Assembly (NCBI GenBank): GCA_016756695.1
Contig: CP066701.1
Coordinates: 4,353,947-4,417,946 of the forward strand
Length of the DNA: 64,000 nucleotides
Reading direction: 5' to 3'
Source of the DNA: Heyndrickxia sporothermodurans
Lineage (GTDB): Bacteria > Bacillota > Bacilli > Bacillales > Bacillaceae_C
Part shown: one piece after another, positions 28,671-38,581 of the stretch
Layout of the letters: each line of letters starts with the position of its first letter
Position numbering within the stretch: the first letter of the stretch is position 1
Translations under genes and position numbers: made by a program
Notes under the pieces: model-generated
Seen by the model: the letters and a program-made list of their open reading frames with translations, nothing else
Told to the model about the DNA's origin: nothing
The model's database searches: none

Positions 28671-28702
28671 TGTCCAGCTCCAGCGCTTCCGCTTTTCTTA
28701 CT
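28671..28702. repeat. Dispersed TCCAGCTCCAGCG-type repeat
   Basis: TGTCCAGCTCCAGCGCTTCC followed by GCTTTTCTTA, just past the 3' end of yhaR. A shortened relative (TGTCCAGCGCTTACGC, then TTTTCTTA) is at 12245 and another core at 4891. Confidence 0.55.
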
Positions 28703-29477
28703 CCCCGATAAAATTCGGCTTTCTTTTTTCTACAAAAGCTTTTATTCCTTCTTGGTGATCTTTCGTTTGCCTCATTTTCCATTGCGCTTGTTTTTCTAAT
28801 TCCAAAGCTTTAAGCAAATTTTGCCGTTTCAATTCAGTGTATATTTTTTTTGTTTTAATCATCGCTTGTAATGGTTTGGCATTCCATTGATGAAGTTTTC
28901 TTTCTAATGCTTCCGGTAAATTATCTGTTATTTCATCAATTAATTCGCGTTCTAGTGCTTCTTGGGCAGAAAGCACTTTTCCTTCCCAAATCAGTTGTTT
29001 TGCTTTATTTTCTCCGATTCTCCGTTTTAGAAGAAAATGTCCTCCCCCATCTGGAATTAAACCAATCCCAATAAAATTCATGGCAATCTTACTATTTATA
29101 TCAGAGATGATATAATCTGTTGCTAAAGCTATACTTAGACCTAGACCTGCTGCAGCCCCTTCAATTGCTGCGATTGTTAATTTCGGCATATTATATAGTG
29201 TCGAAATCAGTTCATTAATTTGATCCATCGCAGAAAAAAATGGTTCTTCACCGTGTATTTGGAGCATCTCTTTAATGTCTCCTCCAGAAGAAAACGCTTT
29301 CCCCTTTCCTTGTAAAACAACAATTTTTATTGATTCTTTCAAAGTAATTTCCTTTAAACATTCTAATAAATCCTTAATTAATAGAGTATTTAATGCATTT
29401 AATGAATCCGGTCGATTGAAGCGAATATAGGCTATATTTCCTGTTTGTTCTATTTCAAGCGTATGATAAATTGACAA
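28698..29477 (-). CDS. yhaR: Enoyl-CoA hydratase/isomerase family protein YhaR
   Basis: 259 aa crotonase. TTG start at 29477 with GGAGGGAG upstream. Substrate-binding GKGKAFSSGGDIKEM (about residue 62) forms part of the oxyanion hole, with the second part in AIEGAAAGLGLSIA (about 103). The position equivalent to the first catalytic Glu of hydratases falls in 'FIGIGLIPDGGG', which has no Glu there but has an Asp. It therefore may be an isomerase or atypical hydratase. A near-consensus FadR operator lies 47 bp upstream, linking it to fatty-acid degradation. Confidence 0.83.
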   Translation of the reverse strand: MSIYHTLEIEQTGNIAYIRFNRPDSLNALNTLLIKDLLECLKEITLKESIKIVVLQGKGKAFSSGGDIKEMLQIHGEEPFFSAMDQINELISTLYNMPKLTIAAIEGAAAGLGLSIALATDYIISDINSKIAMNFIGIGLIPDGGGHFLLKRRIGENKAKQLIWEGKVLSAQEALERELIDEITDNLPEALERKLHQWNAKPLQAMIKTKKIYTELKRQNLLKALELEKQAQWKMRQTKDHQEGIKAFVEKRKPNFIGE

Positions 29478-29523
29478 TTTTTATTTCTCCCTCCAGATTA
29501 GTTTTCATTACTATAAGCATAAC

Positions 29524-29541
29524 TGAATGGCTATTCATTCA
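29524..29541. promoter_or_regulatory. FadR (YsiA) binding box upstream of yhaR
   Basis: TGAATGGCTATTCATTCA. The Bacillus FadR consensus, as I remember it, is TGAATGAMTANTCATTCA. Only one of the specified positions differs (G for A). Its place directly upstream of an enoyl-CoA hydratase gene agrees with the FadR regulon. Confidence 0.75.
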
Positions 29542-29680
29542 CAATAAAAAATATTAAAAATTTGACTTTGATATACTAAGAATTTGTATAAAAATCAGCG
29601 ATGAACCTTAACATAACAAAAAAAGTAATTAAAGTAAGCTTTCCACTTGCTAATATTTTTTTAATTTGTTAATATAACTT

Positions 29681-29692
29681 ACGAACGTTCGT
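29681..29692. promoter_or_regulatory. Probable operator of the TetR/MFS unit
   Basis: Perfect 12-bp palindrome ACGAACGTTCGT, 20 bp upstream of the TetR start codon. The GAACGTTC core is common in operators of TetR-family efflux repressors. Autoregulation is inferred. Confidence 0.65.
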
Positions 29693-29711
29693 TAATTAAG
29701 AGGTGATTTCA

Positions 29712-30293
29712 ATGACAAGTGATGCAATTAAAGAGGCAGCTCTAAAATATTTCACTATTCATGGTTATGAGGGAGCTTCCCTTTCTCTAATAGCTGAGGA
29801 AGTTGGCATGAAAAAGCAATCCATTTACGCCCATTTTAAAGGAAAGGATGATCTTTTTCTCCAAGTTTTACGGGATGCAAAAGAGGTTGAGCTATCTTCG
29901 AAGCTAAAGTACTTCAGTAAAATTGGTTCACAAAATCCTGAAAAAGATTTATACGGATATCTACAATTGGGAATCGATCTTTTTCAAAAAAATGAACATT
30001 TAAAGTTTTGGCTGCGTATGTCTTTCTTTCCTCCTGCACATCTTGCGAAAGCAATTGAAATAGAAGTAATTGACCTCGAAGAGAAAGTGCAGGCGCTGTT
30101 GGAAAGTAAATTTCAGGATTGGATTGATGCCAACGTAATTGTTGGAGATGTAGCAAAAACTCCGACATTAGCATTCTTAGGAGTTGTCGATTCCATTATG
30201 TTGGAACTTGTTTACGGTAATGATGAAAAACGACTGATGGATAAATTAGAAGCCTCTTGGACAGTATTTTGGAGAGGAATTTCACATCATTGA
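29712..30293 (+). CDS. TetR-family regulator of the adjacent efflux pump
   Basis: 193 aa from the ATG at 29712, with AGAGGTGAT upstream (the GTG at 29703 is inside it). N-terminal helix-turn-helix residues about 5-50 (GYEGASLSLIAEEVGMKKQ, then SIYAHFKGKDDLF). It is followed 28 bp later by an MFS transporter gene, the usual repressor-pump arrangement, and preceded by a 12-bp palindrome. The ligand is unknown. Confidence 0.85.
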   Translation: MTSDAIKEAALKYFTIHGYEGASLSLIAEEVGMKKQSIYAHFKGKDDLFLQVLRDAKEVELSSKLKYFSKIGSQNPEKDLYGYLQLGIDLFQKNEHLKFWLRMSFFPPAHLAKAIEIEVIDLEEKVQALLESKFQDWIDANVIVGDVAKTPTLAFLGVVDSIMLELVYGNDEKRLMDKLEASWTVFWRGISHH

Positions 30294-30321
30294 TTTTTTT
30301 ACTAAAAAGAGGTGTTAATAC

Positions 30322-31524
30322 ATGAAGAAAACAATAAAAGAACAAAAAACAGTATTATTTATTCTTCTAAGCAATATATTCATTGCATTTCTCGGAATTG
30401 GTCTCATCATCCCGGTTATGCCATCCTTTATTAATATCATGCATTTATCGGGGAAAACGATGGGTTATCTTGTCGCGGCATTTGCGTTGGCGCAACTGAT
30501 TATGTCACCAATATCTAGGAAATGGGTTGACCGTTACGGCAGAAAGAAAATTATCATCATTGGCTTATTTCTTTTTGGTATTGCGGAACTTATCTTTGGT
30601 TTAGGTACGCATGTATCAGTACTTTATTTATCCAGGATACTAGGGGGATTTAGTGCCGCTTTTATTATGCCAGCCGTTACTGCATATGTTGCAGATATTA
30701 CATCCGTTCAGGAACGGCCAAAAGCGATGGGCTATATTTCCGCTGCCATTAGTATTGGCTTTATTATCGGACCTGGCATCGGTGGTTTTATTGGCGAATA
30801 TGGTATACGTATGCCTTTTTTCTTTGCGGCAGCTATTGCTTTTATAGCATGCATTTTATCAATGTTTATTTTAAAAGAATCATTAACAAAGGAACAGCTT
30901 GCAGAAATTTCTGCTAATGCAAAGCAAACAAACTTTTTCAGTGATTTAAAAAGATCGCTTAATCCAATTTACATTATTGCATTTATACTTGTATTTGTAC
31001 TGGCATTCGGTTTATCGGCTTATGAAACTGTTTTTAGCCTATTTTCTGATCATAAATTTGGCTTTACGCCGAAGGATATTGCCCTCATTATTACAATAAG
31101 CTCAATCTTCGGTGTTGTTGTGCAAATATTATTGTTTGGAAAAATGGTAGACAAACTCGGTGAAAAGAAACTAATTCAACTCTGTTTAATTATTGGTGCA
31201 ATATTTGCGGTCGTGTCCACCGTAATCTCAAGCTTTTTGGCAGTGTTGGTCGTAACTTGCTTCATCTTTCTCGCGTTCGACTTGCTTCGTCCTGCATTGA
31301 CGACTTTTTTATCAGGAGCAGCAGGAAAAGAGCAAGGGTTTGTTGCTGGAATGAACTCAACTTACACGAGCTTAGGAAATATCGTCGGACCAGCGATTAG
31401 CGGAATACTATTTGATGTAAATATCCACTATCCTTATCTTTTCGCGGCTGTCATTATGGTCGTTGGCCTTAGTATTTCAGTCATATGGAAAGAAAAGCGA
31501 CTAACCCAAACACTAGCTGAATAA
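30322..31524 (+). CDS. MFS drug efflux transporter
   Basis: 400 aa with twelve predicted helices. Motif A of the 12-TM multidrug class appears as SRKWVDRYGRKKI (about residue 66), and the first helix pair has IGLIIPVMPSF. Motif C is present as GFIIGPGIGGFIG (about 152). This resembles NorA/Bmr/tetracycline-type antiporters. The substrate is not predictable. ATG with AGAGGTG upstream. Cotranscribed with its TetR regulator. Confidence 0.85.
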   Translation: MKKTIKEQKTVLFILLSNIFIAFLGIGLIIPVMPSFINIMHLSGKTMGYLVAAFALAQLIMSPISRKWVDRYGRKKIIIIGLFLFGIAELIFGLGTHVSVLYLSRILGGFSAAFIMPAVTAYVADITSVQERPKAMGYISAAISIGFIIGPGIGGFIGEYGIRMPFFFAAAIAFIACILSMFILKESLTKEQLAEISANAKQTNFFSDLKRSLNPIYIIAFILVFVLAFGLSAYETVFSLFSDHKFGFTPKDIALIITISSIFGVVVQILLFGKMVDKLGEKKLIQLCLIIGAIFAVVSTVISSFLAVLVVTCFIFLAFDLLRPALTTFLSGAAGKEQGFVAGMNSTYTSLGNIVGPAISGILFDVNIHYPYLFAAVIMVVGLSISVIWKEKRLTQTLAE

Positions 31525-31525
31525 T

Positions 31526-31568
31526 AAAAAAGGTACTCGCTTCTTAATAATCGAGTACCTTTTTTTTA
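31526..31568. terminator. Bidirectional terminator between the MFS gene and yhaX
   Basis: AAAAGGTACTCG pairs with CGAGTACCTTTT around a 12-nt loop, with T/A runs on both sides, so it can end both converging transcripts. Confidence 0.85.
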
Positions 31569-31577
31569 GCCCCTCAT

Positions 31578-32443
31578 TTATTTAATCAAATTCATTTTCT
31601 TCAAAAATTCAATTGGTTGTTGTTTACGGAAATGTTCTTTAACCATGTAAGAAACGCCATTTTCATTGTTTGAACGTGTGATCCAGTCAGCAGCATGCTT
31701 TAACTTAGCAGATGCATTACCCATGGCTACACCGAGCCCTGCCCACTCAATCAATGGAAGATCATCTTTACCCGAACCAATCATAACGACTTCTTCTCGT
31801 TGGATATTAAAACGATCACATAAATACAAAACCCCTTTTAATTTTGATGTTCCTTGAGGGACAATTTCCAATAAATGTTTATCATTTTCAATACAATTAA
31901 CCTCATGAAACATTTCTTGTATCGCTTTTCTGGCGTCAAATAAATCGATATTATTATCAAATATTACTTCAATTTTTGGTGGTGAAACCGGAGTTTCCTC
32001 CAGTTTATCGATTAAGGAATCCACATAGGATTCGGCATAAGAGTTCCGATTACCCGTTTTATGACCAATTTCCCCATAATATTCGTTGGGAGTTTTTTCT
32101 TATTTGCAATAGTATAACGTTCGTGAACTAACCGAATATGGCAATTAAATGCCTCTAAAAATCGTACTAAATCATTTGTCACTTCCTCGGTGATTCTTTT
32201 CACTAAAATAGGTTTATCTAAATCACTTGCAACAAATGAACCTTGATGAGTAACTAAGCATGTCTTCAGTTTTAATTCTTTTGCTACTCTAGTTGCTGAA
32301 GAAAAGTTTCTCGAGGTAACAAGTGTCACCTTTATTCCTTTTCCAACAGCGAATTCGATTGCTTCTTTCGTTGCTTTATTTAAACGTCCATTGTCTTGCA
32401 ACAAGGTACCATCAATATTTAATGCTAACATTTTGTAGATCAT
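31578..32443 (-). pseudogene. yhaX: Cof-type HAD hydrolase YhaX, one frameshift
   Basis: Two overlapping frames together give a 288-aa Cof/HAD-IIB protein: 32443 to about 32100 (MIYKMLALNIDGTLL...) and then on to 31578 (EYYGEIGHKTGNRNSYAESY...GVAMGNASAKLKHAADWITR). They would join if the A6 run at 32093-32098 (T on the plus strand) had one more base. This may be a sequencing error or a real lesion. The catalytic motif reads N-I-D-G-T instead of D-x-D-G-T, so the usual nucleophile is Asn. The order next to yheA agrees with B. subtilis yhaX, a sporulation-expressed gene. Confidence 0.7.
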
Positions 32444-32566
32444 AGGTGTTCCCCCTTCACAGATGTCATGTCCAGTTAAATGAAATGATAATCCTTTCTA
32501 TAGTTTTATGAATAGGACAAAATGTATAGAACAAAAGCAAAGCAATAACCTCTTATGACAAAAAAA

Positions 32567-32588
32567 AGAATCGGCTTACGCCGACTCT
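32567..32588 (-). terminator. Intrinsic terminator after yheA
   Basis: AGAGTCGGC pairs with GCCGATTCT (one G-T pair) around GTAA on the minus strand and is followed by eight T. It abuts the yheA stop codon. Confidence 0.8.
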
Positions 32589-32941
32589 TATTTATTCATT
32601 GATCCGTATAGTTCATCAAGTGGTTTCATTATAATTTTATTTAATTCATTAATAGACATACTCATACGTTGTTCCGCTTCCATTAATTTTACAATTTTTG
32701 GGCTCTGTTGAACTTGTGCAGCAAAGCTTTGGGCTTTCTGTACTTCTTGTTCCGTAATATCCTGTCCTGTCATTTGTTTTTCTTGTAACGTCATTTGAAT
32801 CATTCTAAATTCATCGAACATCTTTTTTGAAGGTGGATCCTTCAGAACTGCTTCATAATTGGCCTTTAAACTAGTGTATTCCTCACTTTTCCGTAATGCT
32901 TTCTCTAATTCGTACGCATAATCATAAAAACTTGTTGGCAC
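32588..32941 (-). CDS. yheA: YlbF/YmcA-family protein YheA
   Basis: 117 aa, almost entirely helical. The YlbF family pattern is clear (YDYAYELEKALRKSEEY near the N-terminus, KKMFDEFRMIQMTLQEKQMTG near residue 60). Paralogues YlbF and YmcA act with RNase Y and in development; the YheA role is not settled. ATG at 32941 with GAGGAGG upstream. It is the last intact core gene before the first composite insertion element. Confidence 0.88.
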   Translation of the reverse strand: MPTSFYDYAYELEKALRKSEEYTSLKANYEAVLKDPPSKKMFDEFRMIQMTLQEKQMTGQDITEQEVQKAQSFAAQVQQSPKIVKLMEAEQRMSMSINELNKIIMKPLDELYGSMNK

Positions 32942-33040
32942 AATATACCCTCCTCAAATTTACCTTCAACGAAGAATTTCTTTTACCACTATAACAAAGT
33001 ATGGGTATTAATGCGAATCTGACACAAAAAAGCAGTAGGC

Positions 33041-33100
33041 ATTGTTGATTTTAACAATATTAAAAGCGCAGAGTGGATTGGAGCGGAAAGGAACGGTTCA
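33041..33100. repeat. Dispersed intergenic repeat, copy 2 (inverted relative to copy 1)
   Basis: Reverse complement of the yhaO-yhaN repeat at 23887-23962, without its internal 20-bp insertion. The shared ends are TGAACCGTTCC and AAAATCAACAAT. Confidence 0.75.
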
Positions 33101-33319
33101 TTCCCTCCCGCAATCCTTTTTACCATCAATGAAATAGACTTAATTTCCCCATTGAAGAACCAAATGCGCCTATGTTTCATACGATATTTTCAAGAGCCTA
33201 GATTTACAAATGGGGATTGTTTATGATAAGCCAAGTTTTTATCCAACCTTCATTCACTTTAGATGAAGATTTTCCGATCGTTGAGATTTCGAGTCTTTTA
33301 CTTAAAAAATTTTATATAC
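33101..33319. other. Non-coding stretch before composite element copy 1
   Basis: AT-rich DNA between the repeat and the insertion element. A short open frame from 33217 has no ribosome-binding site and runs into the element. I see no gene. The last four bases, ATAC, are the left target duplication of copy 1. Confidence 0.5.
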
Positions 33320-33498
33320 GAATGAATTTCATAATTCTTAGCCCTTGTGTATCAAGGGGTTTAAGAGATAAAAAAAGAAGTACCTCCCCAAATCTTGTAT
33401 AATGGTAGTTGACCAGTAAGCCCCCATTCAAACAACGCATATAAATGATCAGCACCCCTTAGTACAATAATCGTATCAATTAAGGAGGTGCTTTTCCT

Positions 33499-33690
33499 AT
33501 GTCACAACAAAAACTAACAATCGTCCCCGTTTCAATACAACCAGAAAAAAATATTATAACATCCACAACTTCGAAAGATCCTTCAAATAGCTTTTGCACA
33601 ATCAAAATTGAAGCTGCTGAAATTTCCTTCTTCAACGGCGTAGATGAGCACATCATCCAAACGGTCATGAGGGAGTTGAAAAATCTATGA
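33499..33690 (+). CDS. tnpA: IS66 accessory protein TnpA (copy 1)
   Basis: 63 aa, intact in this copy. The short IS66 Orf1-type protein ends ISFFNGVDEHIIQTVMRELK. ATG with AAGGAGGTG upstream. The stop codon overlaps the tnpB start (ATGA), the usual coupled arrangement. Its exact role in IS66 transposition is unknown. Confidence 0.8.
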   Translation: MSQQKLTIVPVSIQPEKNIITSTTSKDPSNSFCTIKIEAAEISFFNGVDEHIIQTVMRELKNL

Positions 33691-34039
33691 AACATGATTA
33701 TACCAGTGTAAAAACATTTATATTATTTGCGGTAAAACAGATATGAGGAAGGGAATTGATGGATTAGCAACGCTAATTCAAGATTCTTTCGAACTTGATC
33801 CATATGGAGATTCTATTTTCCTTTTCTCTGGTTGGAGTAAAGACCGTTATAAATGTTTATATTTTGATGGCGATGGTTTCGCCATGCTTTATAAGCGACT
33901 AGATGGAGGAAAACTTCAATGGCCAAAAGATGAAAATGAAGTACGTAAACTTTCGCAACAGGAGGTTCGCTGGTTGTTAGAAGGGTTGTCCATTCAGCAA
34001 CCAAAGGCCATTCAAAAATCACAAAAAGGAGTATTCTAA
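33687..34039 (+). pseudogene. tnpB: IS66 accessory protein TnpB (copy 1), one-base frameshift
   Basis: The expected protein is 117 aa (MKHDYTSVKNIYIICGKTDM...), the IS66 Orf2 family. Here the run after GTGT has five A where copies 2 and 3 have six, which shifts the frame at codon 10. The rest, including the natural C-terminus QPKAIQKSQKGVF, is intact and is the best C-terminus of the three copies. Confidence 0.8.
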
Positions 34040-34141
34040 ACAAGCTAGAAATGTTGGTTTATAGCCATTTTCAACTTCGCTTTCTACGTTAAAAATGTTA
34101 TAATATAACTAACTTATGGTGAACGAAAAGTGGTGAAATAA

Positions 34142-35733
34142 ATGGTTAATACTTCTTCCAATAACAAGAATCCATATGGGAAATTAATTCGACTTCTCGA
34201 AGAACAATTGGCTCATTCAAATCAACAAAACAAAGACTTATCGAAAAAGCTAGATCAATCAACTAAACAGATTGAAGCGCTAACTGAACAAATTCGCCAT
34301 TTAACAAAACTTTTATATGGATCGAAATCCGAAAAATCGAAATACAACGTACCAGATGGGCAAGGCTCATTATTTGATGATGACCCGGCTTTTAGCGAAC
34401 CTGAGCACACAGAAGAACAAAGCCAACAGACAATCTCTTATACTGTTGTACGAAAAGTTAAATCAAAAAACGAAATGATTCCTTGCATGATGGTATTGAA
34501 GTAGAAGCTATTCACCATCATCCGAAAAATACAATCTGTGACTGTTGCCAAGGGCAAATGATTGAAATTGGTAGTACACTTGTACGTGAAGAAGCAAAAT
34601 TTATTCCTGCAAAAATGATGAAAGTACAGCACATTGAACATGCGTATGAATGTAAAGACTGCAAAGTTGATTCATCACAGCCAGCACAAATCAAACGCGG
34701 GAAAGCACCACAACCAGCGATTCAGCGTAGCATCGCAAGTCCTAGCGTACTTGCCAAAGTCATCTATGATAAATTTGCACAATATTTACCTCTTTACCGT
34801 CAGGTAAAGGAATGGAATCGCTATGGACTGAATACCAATGATAAAAACCTATCGAATTGGGTTATCCGTGTAGCACATGATTGGCTGTTACCTGTATACG
34901 AACGAATGAAAGAGTTGATGATGGCAAAATCGGTTTTGCATGTCGATGAAACATACGGACAAATTATCAACCGATCCGATGGGAAATCTGGCCAAGCCAA
35001 TGCGTATAATTGGGTGTTTCGAAGTGTGCCAAGCCAATAGTAACAATGACTCTCTTTCAAAGCGCATTATCTCGAGCTCGATCTGTCCTTGAAAGTTTTA
35101 TTGAAGGCTTTTCTGGAACGATTGTGTGTGATGGTTATTCTGCTTATGATAAGTTGGAAGGCGTTAATTTCGCAAATTGTTGGGCGCATGTTCGTCGTTA
35201 TTGGCTGAAAGCTGATAGCAAAAATGGTAGAATCGGTGTGAAATATTGTGATGATTTATATCGACTAGAAAGGCAATTTAAACGTTTGTCTCCGAGTAAA
35301 CGAAGAAAAAAAAAACGTCAAAAGTACTCGAAGCCAATCGTGGAGGAATTCCTTCACTGGGTTGAAACATCACCATTTTACGGAAAAAATGCGTTAGCAA
35401 AAGCGACTGAATACACATTAAACAGGGCAAATGGACTCAAATTATTCCTGAATGATGGGCGAATTGAAATGGATAATAATCCAGCCGAGAACGCCATCCG
35501 TCCCAACGTTATAGGAAGAAAAATTGGCTCTTTAGTGTAAGTGAAGCTGGTGCAAAAGCGAATGCCATCTGTTTAAGTATTGCTGAAACTGCCAAAAGTA
35601 ACGGCGTTGATTTCTATGAATATATAAAGAAACTTTTACGGATTTACCAAATCTCGGCGTCCAACAAAACCCTGAAATTTTAGATCAATACATGCCCTGG
35701 TCAAAAATGATTCAGGCAGAATGTAGCAAATAA
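34142..35733 (+). pseudogene. tnpC: IS66 DDE transposase TnpC (copy 1), several frameshifts
   Basis: Coiled-coil N-terminus (QLAHSNQQNKDLSKKLDQ), a zinc finger (CDCCQ...CKDCK), then the DDE domain with HVDETYG, VCDGYSAY and NNPAENAIRP. Breaks are at about 34468 (A6 instead of A7), 35034 (CCAATAGTAAC, where a GGCC would restore the frame), 35290 (extended A run), 35520 (A5 instead of A6) and 35636 (T4 instead of T5). No single break is shared by all copies, except T4 in copies 1 and 2. Confidence 0.85.
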
Positions 35734-35867
35734 ATGAAATAGCCGTAATTCGATTAAAAAGTCAGAATTTACGGCTATTTACGATGCGTACCGAAAGGTA
35801 CACTTATTTTTTATAATTCGGGCTTACGTTGACCACAAACCATAAAAAGACTGGAGGAGTACTTCTT

Positions 35868-37214
35868 ATGACTATTATACGACAACCTAGCCTATTTGGC
35901 ATACAGGAATTATTTGACATGGAACCTACCCAAAAATATGAAGCCATTATTTCAGCGGTAGATTTGGATTCGATGTACCATCAAGTGGCGAAAAAATCAC
36001 GGTTGGGTGCACCGGAAGAACTAAACTATGCAAACCATGATTATCTCCACCTTTGTAAGATACATAGAGCGCATCCCTACGATGAAGGATCTTATAAAAC
36101 GTCTTCATGATGATCTAGCTTTTAAGTTAAATTGTGGCTTTTTGGTTTCTGATCATGTGCCTTCAGAATCCTCCTATTCACGTCTCATAACGAAATTGGA
36201 GGAAAGCGATATCCTTGAGAAAGAACAAGAAAAAGTGGTCCTCCAGGCTATTGCAGAAGGTTTCATCACGGATGATACAGTGGCTATTGATGCAACCCAT
36301 TTTGAAGCACGAGACCAAGCGCAGCCAAAAGAAGAAAAGCCAAAATCTGAACCCAAAAACGTGGTCGGAAATCAAAAGATGAGCGTGACGGGTGGCTTAA
36401 AGAACAAGCTGAAACGGAAGCCAATTTACCTTTATATGATAGAAAAATTGTACCAATTAGATGTTCCCTAGCCGAACTACGTGCCGAAGTTCCCAAGACC
36501 CTAAATGGGGCGTGAAAAAGAACTCAGAAGGACAAAATGTTTTTGGTTTGGCTACAAAGGTCATTTAGCCGTTGGTACATCAAGCCAATACATTCTACAG
36601 GCTCTTTTTTCATCTGGGAGTCTAAATGATGGTAAGGCACTATCCCTTTACTGAAAGGAATTCAGGAACGCCTTCACCTTCCATTACGTTATCAAACAAT
36701 GGATGCGGGCTATGACTATGAACCCATATACGAGCAGGTACATCGAATGGGACAACAATCCGTCATCGCGTATAATAAGCGAAATGAAGGGGAAATCATT
36801 GGCTATGATAAACACTTTGCCCCAACTTGTTTCAGAGAGCATTCTTATCGTTATGATAGTTTTGATCCTAAATATGAAACATTGAAATACACAAGACCAA
36901 AGGAATGCAGCGACTGTCCCTTAGCTAATGAAGGTATTTGCCAAAAGGTTTATAAAGTGAAAATCACTTCAGACCTTCGCAGATATACCGCACCAGCACG
37001 CGGGTCACAAGCATGGAAAAACATTTTCAAACGTCGTACTGCCGTAGAACGGGTTAATGCCTATCTGAAAGAATTCTTTCAACTGAACAATGTTCGCTAT
37101 CGTACTGGGAAACGTGCAAAAATTCATTTTGACATGGTAACCCTTATTTATAATGCTTCAAAGTTAGCCGCAGACCGAATTAATGTACAATTAAATCAGC
37201 AACAAGTAGCATGA
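35868..37214 (+). pseudogene. IS1182-like DDE transposase (copy 1), multiply frameshifted
   Basis: The consensus of the three copies gives about 450 aa: an N-terminal DUF772-like region (SMYHQVAKKSRLG...), 'VAIDATHFEARD', 'WFGYKGHLAVGT', the 'MDAGYDYEP' catalytic region and a C-terminal 'RRTAVERVNAYLKEFF'. Copy 1 breaks at about 36030, 36355, 36450, 36468, 36495, 36538 and 36640. It keeps the natural CSDCPLANEGIC cysteine motif that copies 2 and 3 lose. ATG at 35868 with GGAGGAG upstream. Confidence 0.85.
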
Positions 37215-37306
37215 TTTCTGTTTTTAAAAATATATTTTAGAAATTCTGTAGGATTCTGTATTTTTAAAAAGAGCAATTATGAAATTGACTCATACGTGAA
37301 AATGAA

Positions 37307-38581
37307 ATGATAAATATTCAAATAGGGCAAAAACAAATCGATGTTCATTGTAACGTAACTCATGAAGCTGATATTGAAACGATTTATTTAAATCAATCAT
37401 GCTTAAATCATTTAAATCTCCCACCGAGAACAATAAAATTACAAGCAATCAATCATCAAAATTGTTTAATACTCGGTCCCATTGTTGCCGTTATGACTGA
37501 AATAAAAATGACTGAAGAAAAGACACCCCTCTTCCCTGCCATTCAAACGTTTTGTCAAGAACTCCATGAATACAGTCAAGAGCATGGAGGTTTGTTTTTT
37601 GTCACAAATGTATCGCGGTTTCCAAACAAAGGATTTTATTATCAAACTAGCTGGGAAGAAGATGAAACACCAACTTGCAACATCATTTATAATCGCATCC
37701 ATTCAAGACAAGTAGAGAAAAACCCTAATTTTCAACGTTTAAAAAATACATGGAAAAATAATGGTCTATTACTCTTTAATGATCGTTATTTTTCAAAGTG
37801 GGAAATCCATGAAATGCTCTTATCAAAAAAATCGCTTCAGTCCTATTTGCCATCTACGATTATTTTTACTGAAGAAAATTTGCAACAATGGTTGAAAAAA
37901 TATAATGATTTTTATTTAAAACCAGATTTAGGGAGTCAAGGTCGACAAATTATTCATTACTTTATGAAAGACAATCGCTTTCAACTTGAACAAACTTCCT
38001 TTTCCAGTAAATCGTTATATACATTTGAAACGTTAGGTGAAGCAGCGAGCCAAATAAAGAAATGGATTCAATCAAAAGGATTTATTATACAACGTACGAT
38101 TCCCCTCATACATGTGGACGAAAGAAAAATAGATTTCCGATTTCTTTGTCATAAAACATTGAAGGATAGATGGACAATTACATCCGCAGTCGGAAGATTG
38201 TCTGAAGAAAAAAACTTTGTATCGAATATCGCCCAAGGAGGATCAATCATCCGCCCCGAAAAAATGATTAATACATTATTTGAAAAAGAAAAAGCAAAAC
38301 AAATACTTGATTTAATGAGGGAATTAGCTATTGAAATTGCTACAACCATTAGTAATGAAGTGGAAGGTTTAATTGGCGAGCTAGGTATCGACATTGGCGT
38401 TGATTTCAGCGGTAAGCCGTGATTAATTGAAGTAAATTCAAAGCCTTCCAAACAGAGTGACAATGATTCACTAGTAATCCGCCCATCAGCAAAGGCAATC
38501 GTTAATTATTGTACAAATTTATGGATTGAAAGGAGTACATTACATGACAAGACTAGGAATATTAACAATGATACCTTTTGA
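37307..38581 (+). pseudogene. YheC/YheD-family ATP-grasp spore-coat-associated protein, one internal stop
   Basis: The open frame gives 371 aa to a TGA at 38420-38422. Beyond that stop the same frame continues LIEVNSKPSKQ... to a TGA at 38579-38581. The ATP-grasp signature 'GELGIDIGVDFSGKP(W)LIEVNSKP' spans the stop, where TGG would be expected, so the TGA is a point change or an error. The lysine loop FYLKPDLGSQGRQI is near residue 205. Family members are associated with the Bacillus endospore coat. First of three paralogues; its promoter region is displaced by composite element copy 1. Confidence 0.72.

Larger units (their letters stand above)
33416..35827 (+). mobile_element. IS66-family element nested in copy 1
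   Basis: 2412 bp, with ends GTAAGCCC and GGGCTTAC, flanked by the 8-bp direct repeat GTTGACCA (33408-33415 and 35828-35835). The 8-bp duplication, GTAAG ends and tnpA-tnpB-tnpC order are diagnostic of IS66. Near the right end lies a strong hairpin AAATAGCCGTAA/TTTACGGCTATTT that can stop tnpC transcription. Confidence 0.92.
33320..37291 (+). mobile_element. Composite element copy 1: IS1182-like element with a nested IS66-family element
   Basis: 3972 bp. The imperfect terminal repeats are GAATGAATTTCATAATT on the left and, inverted, GAGTCAATTTCATAATT on the right. It is flanked by the direct repeat ATAC (33316-33319 and 37292-37295), so this copy arrived by transposition. The IS66 part (33416-35827) interrupts the leader of the IS1182-like transposase gene. 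Confidence 0.88.

Noticed and set aside
32989..33180. 63-codon open frame on the minus strand
   Set aside because: It is largely made of the dispersed repeat at 33041-33100, has no ribosome-binding site and no coding-like composition.
33217..33402. Short open frame leading into composite element copy 1
   Set aside because: Its second half is element sequence and there is no ribosome-binding site. The first part may be a gene remnant, but nothing supports it.
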